Assembly: GCF_029867415.1 (NCBI RefSeq)
Contig: NC_081182.1
Location: 11,600,646 to 11,664,645 of the forward strand
DNA: 64,000 nt
Reading direction: 5' to 3'
DNA from: Vicia villosa
Lineage: Eukaryota > Streptophyta > Magnoliopsida > Fabales > Fabaceae
The first letter of the stretch is position 1, and every line of letters begins with the position of its first letter. Below, piece after piece: positions 8,646 through 20,169 of this stretch. The notes beneath the pieces are model-generated. The model was given only the letters and a program-made list of their open reading frames with translations, did no database searches and was not told where the DNA came from. A program made the position numbers and the translations under genes.

Positions 8646-11600
8646 ATGGCCTTCACCACCACTTCTTTACTTTCCACAAACTTCTTAGGAGCAAGAAACA
8701 TCCCAACTCCCAAAACAACCAAACCCTCCATTTCACTACCAATTTTCCTCAAAACCAAATTCTCAAACTCTCTTAAATCAAACAATGATAACAATTCAGA
8801 ACCACTCAAATCCGCCGCTGTTTCCGCCCTTATCTTATCCTCTATCTCTCTAAACATAACTCCGGCGGCTCTCGCCGTCGACAGCCTCACACCATCACCA
8901 CTACAACCGCCGGTACTCGAAGCACAACCACAACCAAACCAACTCAACCCTGCAAACTCATCCTCGCCGTTCTCCCAAAACATTTCCCTCACAGCACCTA
9001 AGCCTCAAGCGCAATCTTCCTCCGATCTCCCCGACGGTAGCCAGTGGCGCTACAGCGAGTTTCTGAATGCTGTCAAGAAGGGGAAGGTCGAGAGAGTTAA
9101 GTTTTCTAAAGACGGTGCTGTTCTTCAGTTAACCGCCGTTGATGGAAGGAGAGCGAACGTTATCGTTCCTAATGACCCTGACCTTATCGATATTTTGGCT
9201 ATGAATGGTGTTGATATTTCTGTTTCTGAAGGTGAACAAGGGAATAATTTGTTTAATCTTTTTGGTAGTTTGGTATTGCCGTTCCTTGCTTTCGCGGGTT
9301 TGTTCTTGATTTTCCGGCGTGGGCAAGGAGGACCAGGTGGGCCTGGTGGGCTTGGAGGGCCCATGGATTTCGGTAGATCGAAATCGAAATTCCAAGAGGT
9401 GCCAGAAACTGGAGTGACTTTTGCTGATGTGGCTGGTGCTGATCAGGCTAAGCTTGAATTGCAAGAAGTTGTTGATTTCTTGAAGAATCCTGATAAGTAC
9501 ACTGCTTTGGGAGCTAAGATTCCTAAAGGGTGTCTTTTGGTAGGGCCACCAGGGACTGGTAAGACGCTATTGGCGAGGGCGGTAGCTGGGGAAGCTGGTA
9601 CACCGTTCTTTTCGTGCGCGGCTTCGGAGTTCGTGGAGCTTTTTGTTGGAGTTGGTGCTTCTAGGGTTAGGGATTTGTTTGAGAAGGCGAAGTCGAAGGC
9701 GCCGTGCATTGTGTTTATTGATGAGATTGATGCTGTTGGGAGACAGAGAGGAGCTGGACTTGGTGGCGGGAATGATGAGAGGGAGCAGACTATTAATCAG
9801 CTTTTGACTGAGATGGATGGATTTTCGGGAAATTCAGGTGTTATTGTTTTGGCTGCTACTAATAGACCTGATGTTCTGGATTCTGCATTGCTTAGACCTG
9901 GAAGGTTTGATAGGCAAGTTACCGTGGATAGACCTGATGTTGCCGGTAGAGTTAAAATCCTTCAGGTGAATACTCTCTCATAACCAATTTATATATAGTA
10001 CTTTTCTTAAGCCTAAGCGAATAATGATTGTAATGTGTGTCTTGTTTTGTTGTCAGCACCGATGTTTTAAGTTGCACTAGTGCCACAATGCTTAATATTG
10101 CAGTTAAATGCGGGCTTATGCTACCTCACTTAAGTCTCAAATGTGGTTGCAGATACATCTAAAATTATAATGTCATGGCCCAATTTGCAATTGCAAACCT
10201 TTTTTTTTGAAATCCCTATTATTGATTGACCTCGACATCTATTTTGTCGGTGGCAGCTAGAAGCTGAGGAACGTGTGCATATAGTTAGTACTCAGTACAC
10301 GTTTAGCTTACAATTTGATTCAAATTGAGTCTAAATTCTCTTTTTGTGATATTCAAAATTTAATTGCGGAGGTGGTTTTGAAAATTTATTTATTAGGACC
10401 ATTTTTTAAGCAAAAGCCAATAATGATCCTACTGTGTGTCTTGTTTTGTGGTCAATGCAAACTATTTAAATTTCACAAGAATTGCATGAAATTGCTGTTT
10501 AATGCCCAGATCTTGTTGTTGAATTGAATTATTTCTAAATTATTCTTGATTATTCTTCTTTGTCAGGTGCATTCTAGAGGAAAAGCACTTGCAAAGGATG
10601 TTGACTTCGATAAAATTGCCAGAAGAACCCCAGGGTTCACAGGGGCTGATCTGCAGAATCTGATGAATGAAGCAGCAATTCTTGCAGCCAGGCGCGACCT
10701 CAAGGAAATTAGCAAAGATGAGATATCTGATGCACTTGAAAGGATCATTGCTGGACCAGAAAAGAAGAACGCCGTTGTCTCAGAAGAGAAGAAGAAATTA
10801 GTAGCCTATCATGGTATGTTTTTTTTTCTCTTTTAATATGTCTAGTATCCAAGCGTGGCAGGTTTTAGTTGATTTTTGGATCCTTAATCACCATGCTTCT
10901 TCCTTGATGATTTTCAGAGGCTGGCCATGCTTTAGTTGGTGCTTTGATGCCTGAATATGACCCTGTTGCCAAGATTTCCATTATTCCCCGTGGCCAAGCT
11001 GGTGGTCTCACCTTTTTTGCTCCCAGCGAAGAGAGGCTTGAGTCTGGATTGTACAGTAGAAGCTATTTGGAAAATCAGATGGCAGTTGCACTTGGAGGAA
11101 GGTCAGTGTAACACCATGCAATACACAGAAATTTAGCACATTACTTTTCCTTATTTAAAGTTAGATCTTGATTTTTGCAACTTGCAAGTTACTCCCACAT
11201 CACAATTACATACCACCTGCCAATTGGCTGCTTGGCCTGCTGCCTGAGGGAAATATAAGGATTACTGTTTTACAAGTTAATCAGTATTTTGGCCCTCGAA
11301 ATTGTAATGGATAGTCAATGTAGTCCCCAAATTTTTGAAATAACCTATTAGCCCTTAAATTAAAAATCAATCAATTTAGTCTATCAATTAAAGTATATTG
11401 GTAGTTAACATTCATCAAAATCAATAGAAGATTTACAAATTTCCTTGACTAATCTCTTGTTTCATCAAGGTATTAACATTAAACCTTTAAAATTGTGAGG
11501 CTAGATTTAGAAAAAAAGACTAAGGTGTCTGATATTGTTGAATTTAAGGAACTAAATTACTTTTTCATAAATCTAAGGGACTATATTGACCGCCATTTTC

Positions 11601-12299
11601 AATTTCAAAGACTAAAAATACTGATTTACTTGTCTTACTATTAGCCACTTACCCGTTGCATATTTTTAAGGGGTGTGGTTATAGTCATAGTATGAATTTG
11701 AAATGCAGGGTCTTATTATCTTTAGCTTTGTGTCTGTAAATATTATGCAGCAAATTCCTTATCTCTTATGTATATGGCAAAACAGGGTCGCCGAAGAGGT
11801 TATTTTTGGCCAGGAAAATGTCACCACTGGAGCATCCAATGACTTCCAGCAAGTTTCCCGGGTGGCGAGACAAATGGTTGAGAGATTTGGGTTCAGCAAA
11901 AGAATCGGACAAGTTGCCATCGGCGGGGGTGGTGGAAACCCATTCTTAGGACAACAGGTAGGCCGCGATTTAACCTAGGTTGATGAAGATATTAGTAGTG
12001 TCATTTTTGTTTTATTTTTCTCGGTAAATTGAACCTCTCAATAAATTTCGTCGCCATTTTTAAAATTGTGATTGCAGATGTCATCACAAAAAGATTATTC
12101 CATGGCAACTGCTGATATAGTGGATAAGGAAGTTAGAGAATTGGTAGAGAAAGCATATGTGAGAGCATCACAAATTATCAACACTCACATTGACATTCTT
12201 CACAAGCTTGCTCAACTTCTCATAGAGAAAGAAACAGTTGATGGTGAAGAGTTCATGAGTCTATTTATTGATGGAAAAGCCGAGTTGTATGTTTCATAA
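8646..12299 (+). CDS. FTSH5: Chloroplast ATP-dependent zinc metalloprotease FtsH, FTSH1/FTSH5 (type A)
   Basis: Thylakoid-membrane AAA+ protease that extracts and degrades damaged membrane proteins, notably photosystem II D1, in a hexamer of type A and type B subunits. The exons I place are 8646-9965, 10567-10813, 10918-11101, 11786-11957 and 12078-12299; all have GT-AG borders. The product is 714 residues, close to the usual length of about 710. Residues 1-56 look like a transit peptide. Residues 57-79 ([10 protein letters not shown]...ALA) look like a lumen-targeting or first hydrophobic segment, and 202-223 is the membrane helix. Walker A GPPGTGKT is at 300-307, Walker B IVFIDEID at 355-362 and the second region of homology at 403-423. 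The zinc site HEAGH is at 522-526 (its codons are split by intron 2), with the distal Asp near 603. The start lies in a strong context, accaccATGG. The type A assignment rests on the [21 protein letters not shown] block and the C-terminus. Whether it is the FTSH1 or FTSH5 orthologue cannot be decided here. Confidence 0.95.
9998..10470. repeat. Internal duplication in FTSH intron 1
   Basis: About 60 bp near 9998-10058 ('aataatgattgtaatgtgtg' then 'tcttgttttgttgtcag') recur near 10405-10462 ('aataatgatcctactgtgtg' then 'tcttgttttgtggtcaatg'). The first copy ends in a cryptic acceptor-like 'ttgtcag'. The true acceptor is 'ctttgtcag' at 10558-10566, fixed by reading frame. Confidence 0.65.
11272..11633. 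mobile_element. MITE with about 55 bp TIRs in FTSH intron 3
   Basis: The left end 'acaagttaatcagtatttt' and its inner part 'gaaattgtaatggatagtca' are matched inverted by the right end, which read backwards gives 'acaagtaaatcagtattttt' and 'gaaattgaaaatggcggtca'. The length is about 362 bp and there is no coding content. The flanks 'ttactgttt' and 'ttactatta' agree at 7 of 9 positions. An old Mutator-type 9-bp duplication is therefore possible. The insertion lies wholly inside the intron and leaves both splice sites intact. Confidence 0.75.
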
Positions 12300-12650
12300 T
12301 TATGTTACACGTAAGACATAACAATGTTTGTATAATTGTATTATAAGATACACTGAAACATGTACACTGGCAGAATCGATTTACTAATATTTTTATCAAA
12401 TTAAGATAAAAAATTGTGCACATAAAGCTCATGCAAAAGAAAGGTTCTTCCGCAGCTGTAGTATGACTTTGATTACATGCTTAATGAGCAACCATACATT
12501 ATAAAAGTCTCTTTGCTTAAGGAGAAATAGAGGAGAGAAGAGAGATTATTTTAATAGTTAATGTTTATACTGTAATTCAATTTTTGTTATGGTAGCAGAA
12601 AGGAGTTAGTATCACATTTACTCTGTCTTTGTATAAATGTGCTATTTTGT

Positions 12651-12656
12651 AATAAA
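12651..12656 (+). terminator. Candidate FTSH polyadenylation signal
   Basis: 'aataaa' about 350 bp after the stop codon, within an AT-rich, gene-free stretch. Position and motif fit a plant near-upstream element. There is no transcript evidence. Confidence 0.35.
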
Positions 12657-12779
12657 ATGTAAGGTTAAATATGTTTTGAATTCTTTTTCACCGTGTAAAT
12701 GCCATCATCAATTGTTAGTATTTATTACATGATTCTTGGTTCAGGTGTCATGACTTCAAACAACATCTTCTGACACAAG

Positions 12780-12885
12780 TCTATTGCCAAAAATCCAGTA
12801 AAAATCAAAGACAAAACACCTAATGTTGACAGAAGTATATTGCCAAAAATCCAGTAAAATTCAAAGACAAATCACCTAATGGGTT
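12780..12885. repeat. Two-unit tandem repeat, about 57 bp
   Basis: 'tattgccaaaaatccagtaa' occurs near 12783 and again near 12840. Each copy is followed by 'tcaaagacaaa-cacctaatg' with a few changes. Confidence 0.8.
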
Positions 12886-13470
12886 CATCTACAAAACATC
12901 ATAGAATGACTTAAAATATGTAAAACTATTATTATTCACCTAAGATACAAGTAAAGAATTCAAAATTTTTAAAACTTAAATAACTGATATAAATGGATTC
13001 AAGTTTCAAAGTTAAAATCAATTTGGGACTAGGAAAATGGTAATTGACTAATTGGACTGCCAATTATTATTGCACATGAGAAAATCTTTGAATGTGTATG
13101 AATGTAAAACAACCTCAAAATTCTTTTGAGTTGTACATTGAATGTATGTGGACCATTTGAAGTTTCTTTATTTGAAGGTAACAAATATTTCATTTCATTA
13201 ACAAAAGAATTTAGTTGAACGATGTAGGTGTACTTGATAAAGAAACAAAGAATGTATCATGTGATGATGTCTTAAACTTTTTTTTAAGAATAAGGTAGAA
13301 AATTAGAGTGAGAAGCCCATCAAAATTCTAACAACCGATGGAGGTGGAGATGGAGGTGGAGAATACACGTTCAACGACTTTATTTTTGTGTGTGATGAAA
13401 TTAGCACTCTACATGAGAGATCACTACTTCATATACACCCTCATCACAATAGAGCAGAGAGAAAGATGTT
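12886..13470. other. Intergenic spacer
   Basis: AT-rich, without a credible gene. I see no clear transposon termini. Confidence 0.4.
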
Positions 13471-13479
13471 GAAAGAAAA

Positions 13480-13870
13480 TAAGTTGTTTTCTACCATATG
13501 GTACATTCTCAACAATCTACAAAGAAATTGATCAAAATGCTCCCATAAGAGAAATAATTAGGAAGAAAACCATATCAGAATCATTTGAAGCCTTTTGTTA
13601 CAATCACATGCTTGATAAGAGAAGAACAAAATTGCAAGATAAAAAAACAACTCTATAGATACATATATGTTGTATGATCCATTAAAAAAGTCGGTGATTG
13701 TAAGAGATGCTGTAGTAGATAAAAATGAAACTTGGGTTGAAAGAGGAAGAGCGACATCAATAGTCAGATTGATTATTCATTTGTCGATGAAGTGCAAAGT
13801 AATGAGACTTGTAGTCAAGAAAATCAAGAGAGTAACATGACTTCAGAGACAACTTCTTGCATGACTTCAT
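13480..13870 (+). pseudogene. Ty1/copia integrase C-terminal relic
   Basis: Translated in shifting frames, the segment gives ESFEAFCYNHMLDKRRTKL. This matches the 'F.VFG..AY.H.P...R.KLD' block. It then gives YMLYDPLKKSVIVRDAVVD, matching the 'Y.LY.P..K.I..SRDV.F' block that ends copia integrases. Several stops and frameshifts interrupt it. No LTR adjoins. A dead fragment between FTSH and the DUF630/632 gene. Confidence 0.65.
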
Positions 13871-14177
13871 GTCTGTGAATTGTTTTCAAATAATGCAGTA
13901 GTTCATAGGATAATTTAGTGCATTTTTTATTGTTTTCAAATGATGAACCAATATATTTTTAGGAAACAATGAAGGATAATTCTTATAGATAAATGCTATA
14001 ATTGTAGAGCTGAACGCAGTTGAGAAAAATGAAACCAGGTTCTTGGCCAAGTTACCACCATCTGAATGCAGTTGAGATAAATGAAACTAGGTACTTGGCG
14101 CCAAAGAAAGCAAGACTAATAGCAAAAAGTTTCCCATAAATGGTTGGTTTCTTTTTTTAGTCTATAGAAGAAAAAGT

Positions 14178-14489
14178 AATAATCACCCTAAACTCACACA
14201 CATATCGTACCAGGATTCGAAACCCTAGTGATGACGTCCAACCTAACAATTAATAATCATTATAAACTCACACACACATAACTGTGAGTATCAGGGTTTG
14301 AACCCTGGTGATGACGTCCAACCTAACAATTAATAATCACTATAAACTCACACACACAATTGTGAGTACTAGGGTTCGAACCCTAGTGATGACGTCCAAC
14401 CTAACAATTAATAATCACTATAAACTCACACACACAACTGTGAGTATCAGGGTTCGAACCCTGGTGATGACGTCCAACCTAACAATTAA
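14178..14489. repeat. Minisatellite: four units of 74-80 bp with TTCGAA palindrome and TGACGTC motif
   Basis: Units start at 14178, 14252, 14332 and 14410 with 'aataatca'. Each has 'aaactcacacaca', then a palindrome around 'gggttcgaaccct' (or 'ggattcgaaaccct', 'gggtttgaaccct'), then 'tgatgacgtccaacctaaca'. The repeats are highly similar, so expansion is recent. The TGACGTC cores resemble bZIP (TGA-factor) sites. The array lies about 170 bp past the 3' end of the minus-strand gene at 14661-17028. Confidence 0.9.
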
Positions 14490-14660
14490 CAATAAAATAA
14501 TGGTGTTCATCTAAAATCAATTTACTTCAATTTATCATGATCATAACAGTATAAATTTGGCTTAAATTACTTTACATTATACTTTATTTCCAAAGTTAAT
14601 AACATTGAGATCTCCCTAAAACTAGTGATTTTTGTTGGATTCTTCTAAAACATGATCATC

Positions 14661-17028
14661 TTACTTAATTTGTCGGCAAAGTTCTTCATATAAGCTAACA
14701 TTTGTTGCACTGAACTTCTCCATAGCAACAAAGATCTGCTTCAAACCTGGTTGTAAACCGGTAGAATCAACTATATCATCATTATTATTCACAGCACCGG
14801 TCTCGTCTTTAAGTTCTTTTCCAATTGGGGCCATCTTTTTCTCACGAGCCTGCACCAATTTATGCATCTTTTGCTCTTGCCTCTCCATAATTTTCACTTT
14901 TCTCTGCATCTTTAGCCCTTGCCTCTCGACAACTTTCACTTTTCTCTCTAATTCCTTGTCCAATGATGAACTCTTCTGATGCTCCGAAATATACTTTTCC
15001 AATGGTTCATTGACTCTAACTATGAATCCATTTACAGCTTCAATAACATTCTTCTCTGAGATATTATCCATTGCCTTTGACCACTTGTTACATGTCACAA
15101 ACACATGTGGTGCATCAAATGTTGCTGAATCATCAAGTATTTCTTCAGGTTCATACATTAGACATCTTACCAACCAATCATTCAGAGATTTTACTAGAGA
15201 TTTCTGAGCTTGAATCCAATCTAAGAAGCTTAAAATCCATTTCTGTAACTCTGATTTGAGTTGTATTGCTGCTTCAATATTAGCATTGCATGGTTTTCTG
15301 TTGAATGTGGAGACATCTAAAGCTTTTGTTTCAACAATTTTTTGATACTGGAGTTTGTAACATTCTTGCATATCTTTCCACATTCTGAGAAACCTTTCAT
15401 CACCAAAAGAATATAACAATATGTTAGAATTTAAGTAAGAAAATTTAGAAGTTTAAACAATTTATAAGATGGAAACTTAAGACATTTACTTACATGAGAA
15501 TAAACTTGTTGATATGTGGCCATAGCTCTTCTTCCGTCAACTTACTGGTCGTAATAGATATCTTGTCAACTACTTGGAAAGAAATTTTCATTTTCATAAC
15601 TAAAATATCGATGAAGGCTTCAACAGATTCAATTTTTTGAGCATCTGCATCCTTCTTAGTCATACATTTCAACTGCGTACACTTCTTCTCATGAAGTGTG
15701 CGCATTTTTTCCTCAGCCTGAAAAAACAAAAAGAAGGCATATCAGTTTATACATACAGATTTAGTATCTTTTTGACTACGTTATTATGATTTTCCTTGAG
15801 ACGTGCAAAGCGGGCTTCTGCACAACTACTGCTATTGTGTTTAACAAAAATTTGTACCTTGACTTCATGATACAGCTTCTTCTCCCACAGACACAGTTTA
15901 TTCAAAGTGGAGCATAGATTCTCATGGCTAAGGCTCTTGTCTTTGCAAACTCCTTTGCAGTCAGATCCTGTTTTCTGTCCAAGCAATGAAGCCTCCGCGC
16001 ATTTATTCATCACTGGATTTGGCTGACTAAACACATGCATAATCTTCCACGAAACTGTTCCCAAATATCTCATTTTATTCATTATTTTTACCAATTAATC
16101 ATAACTGAGAGTATAAAAAATTCCAAGTTAAAAAATACTCAAACACAATATTACCTTTACCGAGTTCAGTTTTCGAATGGTAACGGAGTTTTCCAACGTC
16201 TAGCATCTCCAAAATCTTGTTCCCCGAATTCGAAGCTTTCTCAAATAGAATCTGAATCTCTTTCATAGTTTCAGAAATCCTTTTAGCAAAGTCGTTACAT
16301 TCCTCTAACTCAGCTGAATTCTTCTCCTCTTTCAATTTGGTTTCCTTATGTTTCCCTTCTTTATTCTCTGGCTTAATAATCACTTTATCTCCTCCGCCTT
16401 TGGATTTTAAACTCTCACTTTTCTGAAGGTTAACATTTCCCTTTTCTTTCTCAACCCTTAAGTTAGTGTCATTGTAACTGTCACCACCTTCATAGTAAGG
16501 TAGTTGATACTTCTCATAAGGTTCAAAGAAGTTCAAGAAATCCCAAGCAGAGTTACTCGGAGGAGGCGGTGATGGCGGTTTCAAACTGGAAAAGATCATA
16601 GACGGAGGCTGTGGAGAATAGGAATCATAAATAGGTTTTACGTAGTTATCTGAAACCGAGGATAATACACTGTCACGGTGAAGATAATCGTGTCTAAAAT
16701 GGTGAGTGCATAATTGTGATTCTCTTTCTGCTTCATCGGTTTCTGAATCAGAATGCAGCAGTACTTGTGCAGCATCTGAATCAGAAGAAAAAAGTGAACT
16801 CAATGGAGATGATATTTTTGAGATGGAAGCATCGATTTCGCCGGAATCCTCAGATTGTTGGAAGAAACTGACGAGTGCTGGGCCGAGTGTTCGGAGGGAT
16901 TCCATGTGTGCGAGGTGTGCATCCGCAAGATGATAGCTTTGACGGAGTGATTCATCTATGAATTTAGAACGGTCACGGCACAAAGACACAGCAGGGAGTT
17001 TATCGAGTTTTGAAATATTACAGCCCAT
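14661..17028 (-). CDS. DUF630/DUF632 protein (NRG2/APSR1 family)
   Basis: Plant proteins of this family act in nitrate signalling (NRG2) or root growth under phosphate limitation (APSR1). The exact role of this copy is unknown. The exons on the minus strand are 17028-16155, 16054-15858, 15717-15494 and 15393-14661. Intron phases are 1, 0 and 2, all borders are GT-AG, and the product is 675 residues. The N-terminus MGCNISKLD...AVSLCRDR (residues 1-59) is the DUF630 domain. MGC is a likely N-myristoylation and S-acylation signal, so membrane attachment is probable. A Ser/Pro-rich linker carries PPSPPPP and the family motif WDFLNFFEPYEKY (residues 162-174). A Lys/Glu-rich stretch leads into DUF632 from about residue 245, including EEKMRTLHEKKC, SFQVVDKIS and FLRMWKDM. 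The last exon has a coiled coil of KVKVVERQ-type repeats. The first intron acceptor was chosen because all frames are closed before 16054. Confidence 0.9.
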
Positions 17029-17059
17029 TGTTATGTTTGGATGAGAAAATGGAAGAAAA

Positions 17060-17714
17060 ATAACTGTTTGAAGCTGTAACTACTGTATAAATTAACGAGA
17101 GAATTTGGAAAGAGGAATTTTATTGAGAAGGGTTGAAATATGAAATGGTTAATTGGTCCATTTAATTATGGGATAGGAGTGCAAGTGTAACTGTGATTAT
17201 GTAATAAAGAAGCGGGTAGTGCCATATAACGGTCTATTTCTTTCTATTTTTAAATTTATTATTACTTTTACCGATTTACTATTGCATTTTTTTTGTTCAC
17301 TTTTTGTCATGAATAAAATATAAGAAATAAGATAATTACGGTTATAAATATGTAAACTCAGTGGAATATATGCATTTGCTGCCAACAGATAAGATAGAAG
17401 TGACAAACATTCCGGTGACTAAAAACATCAGAGTCTGTGATGAAACAGGTTGGATACAATACATGACTTGATTTTGAAATAAAAGTAAAAAAAAATTCAT
17501 CTTATATTACTTGATTTTGAAATAAAAAATTAAAAACAAAATAAACCACACTATATTCATTATTTTTTATATGATAATGTTTACAAAATTGATAAAATTT
17601 TAAATCTTTTTTAATTTTGATAAAAAAAATAGGATTTAGTTTACATGCATTAACTATGTCTATATATAGAAATTTATAGGAATATTTAATATTGTATATA
17701 AAAAAAAATATTTA
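17060..17714. other. Upstream region of the DUF630/632 gene and AT-rich spacer
   Basis: The first few hundred bases beyond 17028 should hold the minus-strand promoter. I do not see a convincing TATA box in the right orientation. Further out, the 'cttgattttgaaataaaa' word is duplicated near 17467 and 17510. Confidence 0.35.
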
Positions 17715-18418
17715 TGTTGGATGCAATCCTAATCATTTAAGTGCCGTAATCGGTTAACACGGAATATAACGGAATAGAGCAGAGAAAAAGTACTTTTGAA
17801 GTAAAAAAATTGATTTTTAAATTGCTGTAATCGGTTACACAAAGTTTTGTTTGTGTAACCCATGGGCGGAGCTATAGCCCAGCGAGCCCGGGCACGCGCC
17901 CGGGCTCAACCCCTCCTTTCGTTGTATACTCTCCACTTTAATAGTCAATTTTTAGACAACATCAAGGGCAAAATTAATAATTTTTAGATAAAATTAAGGG
18001 CAAAATTAATAAAAATAGGGTGTAAAATTTTTGGACAAAATCAAAGGCTACATTTTTAGACAAAATCAAAGGCAAAATTAGTAGAAATAAAGTAAAAAAT
18101 TAAAAAAAATAGGGTGTACAATTTTTGCCCAGACTTCCTAAAATTTATGGCTCCGCCACTGGTGTAACCGGTTAACTTATGTCAATCGGTTAGGAGCTCG
18201 TGTTTTAACTTTTTCTTGTTTAATAATTTATTTTAGGTTTCAATTGTTGTATAACACTTATATAAATATATTGGAGGCATCCTCATTCTAGATTAATGCA
18301 ATTCTTCATTTTTATCCTCAATTATCTCTCTCATTCTCTTCTCTCTAACTATCTTCTTCTCCACTTACCATAAACTTTGTTATTCACTAATTATGTGACA
18401 TAATTGTATATTCCAACA
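17715..18418 (+). mobile_element. Solo LTR with 5-bp target duplication
   Basis: The segment begins TGTTGGA and ends TCCAACA, the short inverted termini of LTRs. It is flanked by the direct repeat 'attta' at 17710-17714 and 18419-18423. A TATA-like 'acttatataaatat' is followed by a pyrimidine-rich leader, as in an LTR promoter and R region. The word 'taatcggtta' recurs. No internal retrotransposon sequence adjoins, so this is a solo LTR left by recombination. It is interrupted by the element at 17861-18161. Confidence 0.85.
17861..18161. mobile_element. hAT-type non-autonomous element, 301 bp, nested in the solo LTR
   Basis: The termini 'catgggcggagctata' and the complement of 'tatggctccgccactg' are inverted repeats. 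Exact 8-bp direct repeats 'gtgtaacc' flank it at 17853-17860 and 18162-18169, the duplication length of hAT elements. Near the left end is the GC palindrome 'agcccgggcacgcgcccggg'. There is no protein. Confidence 0.9.
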
Positions 18419-19299
18419 ATTTAATAAGATGTTAGACTCTTTTATCAAAATTGGATACACCCATTTAACACATCTATAATATAATTTGTTCGGATTTAAA
18501 TCCGCTCTTTTAGTTCAAATCCATATTGTTCCCCCACGACTCAAATCTCTTGACACTGCACTAATATGATATTTTGATGTTTAAACATTAAGCTTAGGAA
18601 AACCTTGGTGGTAACAACCGATTGCTGTCGTTGAAACATAGTAGTAGTACCGTTTAATTTGTGCAATTTTCAACTTAACCATTAATACTAATGATTGCCC
18701 TCCAAAGGTGGAAATCAAATGATATCTTAGCTTTCTGATCGATCATGAAGATTGAGCAAATTGAATGAATGAAGCCAAAATTTATCATTTCAATTATTAT
18801 TAAGTTCAAAGTGACTTATAATTATGCATAATGAATTTTTTAAGGGTTGGTACGGAGGCAATATGATGAAATGGAAAAAAGGCATTATATTTTAGAAAAG
18901 TTAAAAAAGCACGTCTTTTACTCCTCATGAAAAGTTTACTATGTCTTTAACATCAAAAGAAGGTTTTTGGGTGGAATTCCAACTCATATATAGTTGTCTG
19001 TTATATGTTTATATATGCCTTCTCTCTTTTCTACTGGCTAAGTTTTTTTATGTGCTAGAAGTTGGACCATGCATGCATAAAATAGAAAATGCTATTGCTA
19101 TCTTACCTTATATCCTAGAATAAGTATATAGACACAGAGCTATGCTATCAATGTTGAGAACCTAGAGTACTAATCGCCCTCACCCTATAAAAATAGACAA
19201 AAGCATGTGACTTTATAGCTTTGATGCATCCCATCATAAAAAACGACCACCAAATACTACAGATACTCAATCAAGGAAGACACCAAAACCACATATGAA
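18419..19299. other. Non-coding spacer
   Basis: AT-rich. No supported gene and no clear element termini. Confidence 0.4.
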
Positions 19300-20098
19300 C
19301 TGCGTTGCATAGGTACCGGTACGTACCCAGTACCCGGTACGGATACTGGTACGGGGTACGGCATTTTTAGAAAAACTAAGATACGGGTACGTCAGTATAA
19401 TACTTTAAAAATACAATTATAAAAATAACTAAACAATTATATTATTTAAATAACGATAAAATAATAAAATTAAAAAATAGTTTGTTTAAATAAATCACAC
19501 TTAAAAGTATTAATAAATTATAAAATCATCGTTGAATATTAATATTTTCTTCTCCAATGAATGCAACTTCTAGTTCAGATTCATTGAGAGAAAAGTAGCA
19601 ATTTCAAGAATACCAGCTCCATCAAATAGATCCAATTCATCTCCACCAATATCTCCCACATTTTTGTTACTCCTTCATATAAATCTTACTCTTTCTTGAA
19701 AGAAGACGAAGATTTGTATGAACTAAAACTAAATCCTCCGCTCTTTTTGGATTGAACTTATTCATTTTTAATGAGTGAATAAATCCATATGTGCTCAAAT
19801 TTCTTTTCAATGAGCCTACTTCTTAATTTTTCTTTCAGTTTTTTATTTATAAATAGAATAAATAACTAATCTAATTTTTACAATATATTATGTTATTCAA
19901 AAAAATTTAAAACCGAAAAAAATAAAAAAATATGGGTACGTGTACCAAATGTGTACCGGTTTGTGTACCAAAGTAAAATAAAAAATGAAAAATTGGTACG
20001 ACTTCGGTGCGTACCGTACGTGTACCGTACGCGTACCGGTACCCGGTACGTACCCGGTACCGGTACTTTACCTAAAACGGAGTACCCGTGCTTCACAG
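19300..20098. mobile_element. hAT-type non-autonomous element, 799 bp, GGTACC-rich ends
   Basis: Termini: 'ctgcgttgcataggtac' at the left; the right end read backwards gives 'ctgtgaagcacgggtac'. Exact 8-bp duplications 'catatgaa' lie at 19292-19299 and 20099-20106. Both subterminal regions are crowded with GGTACC, GTACCGGTAC and CGTACG words, which could be transposase-binding repeats. The centre is AT-rich and has no transposase. The frame crossing its right end is repeat translation. Confidence 0.9.
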
Positions 20099-20169
20099 CA
20101 TATGAACGAACATAACTTTGGACATATTTTTCTAATCGTTTCTCAAAAGGTGATAACCTTCGTCTCTCT

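Noticed and set aside
9125..9709. Antisense frames of 79-111 residues
   Set aside because: They are shadows of FTSH exon 1 on the opposite strand.
14178..14489. tRNA-like or SINE B boxes (ggttcgaaccc)
   Set aside because: There is no A box at the right distance and no cloverleaf; the motif is the centre of a palindrome in a minisatellite.
16099..16154. C-terminal extension NIVFEYFLTWNFLYSQL of the first DUF630/632 exon
   Set aside because: This is translation of intron 1. The donor at 16154 and the conserved continuation from 16054 show splicing.
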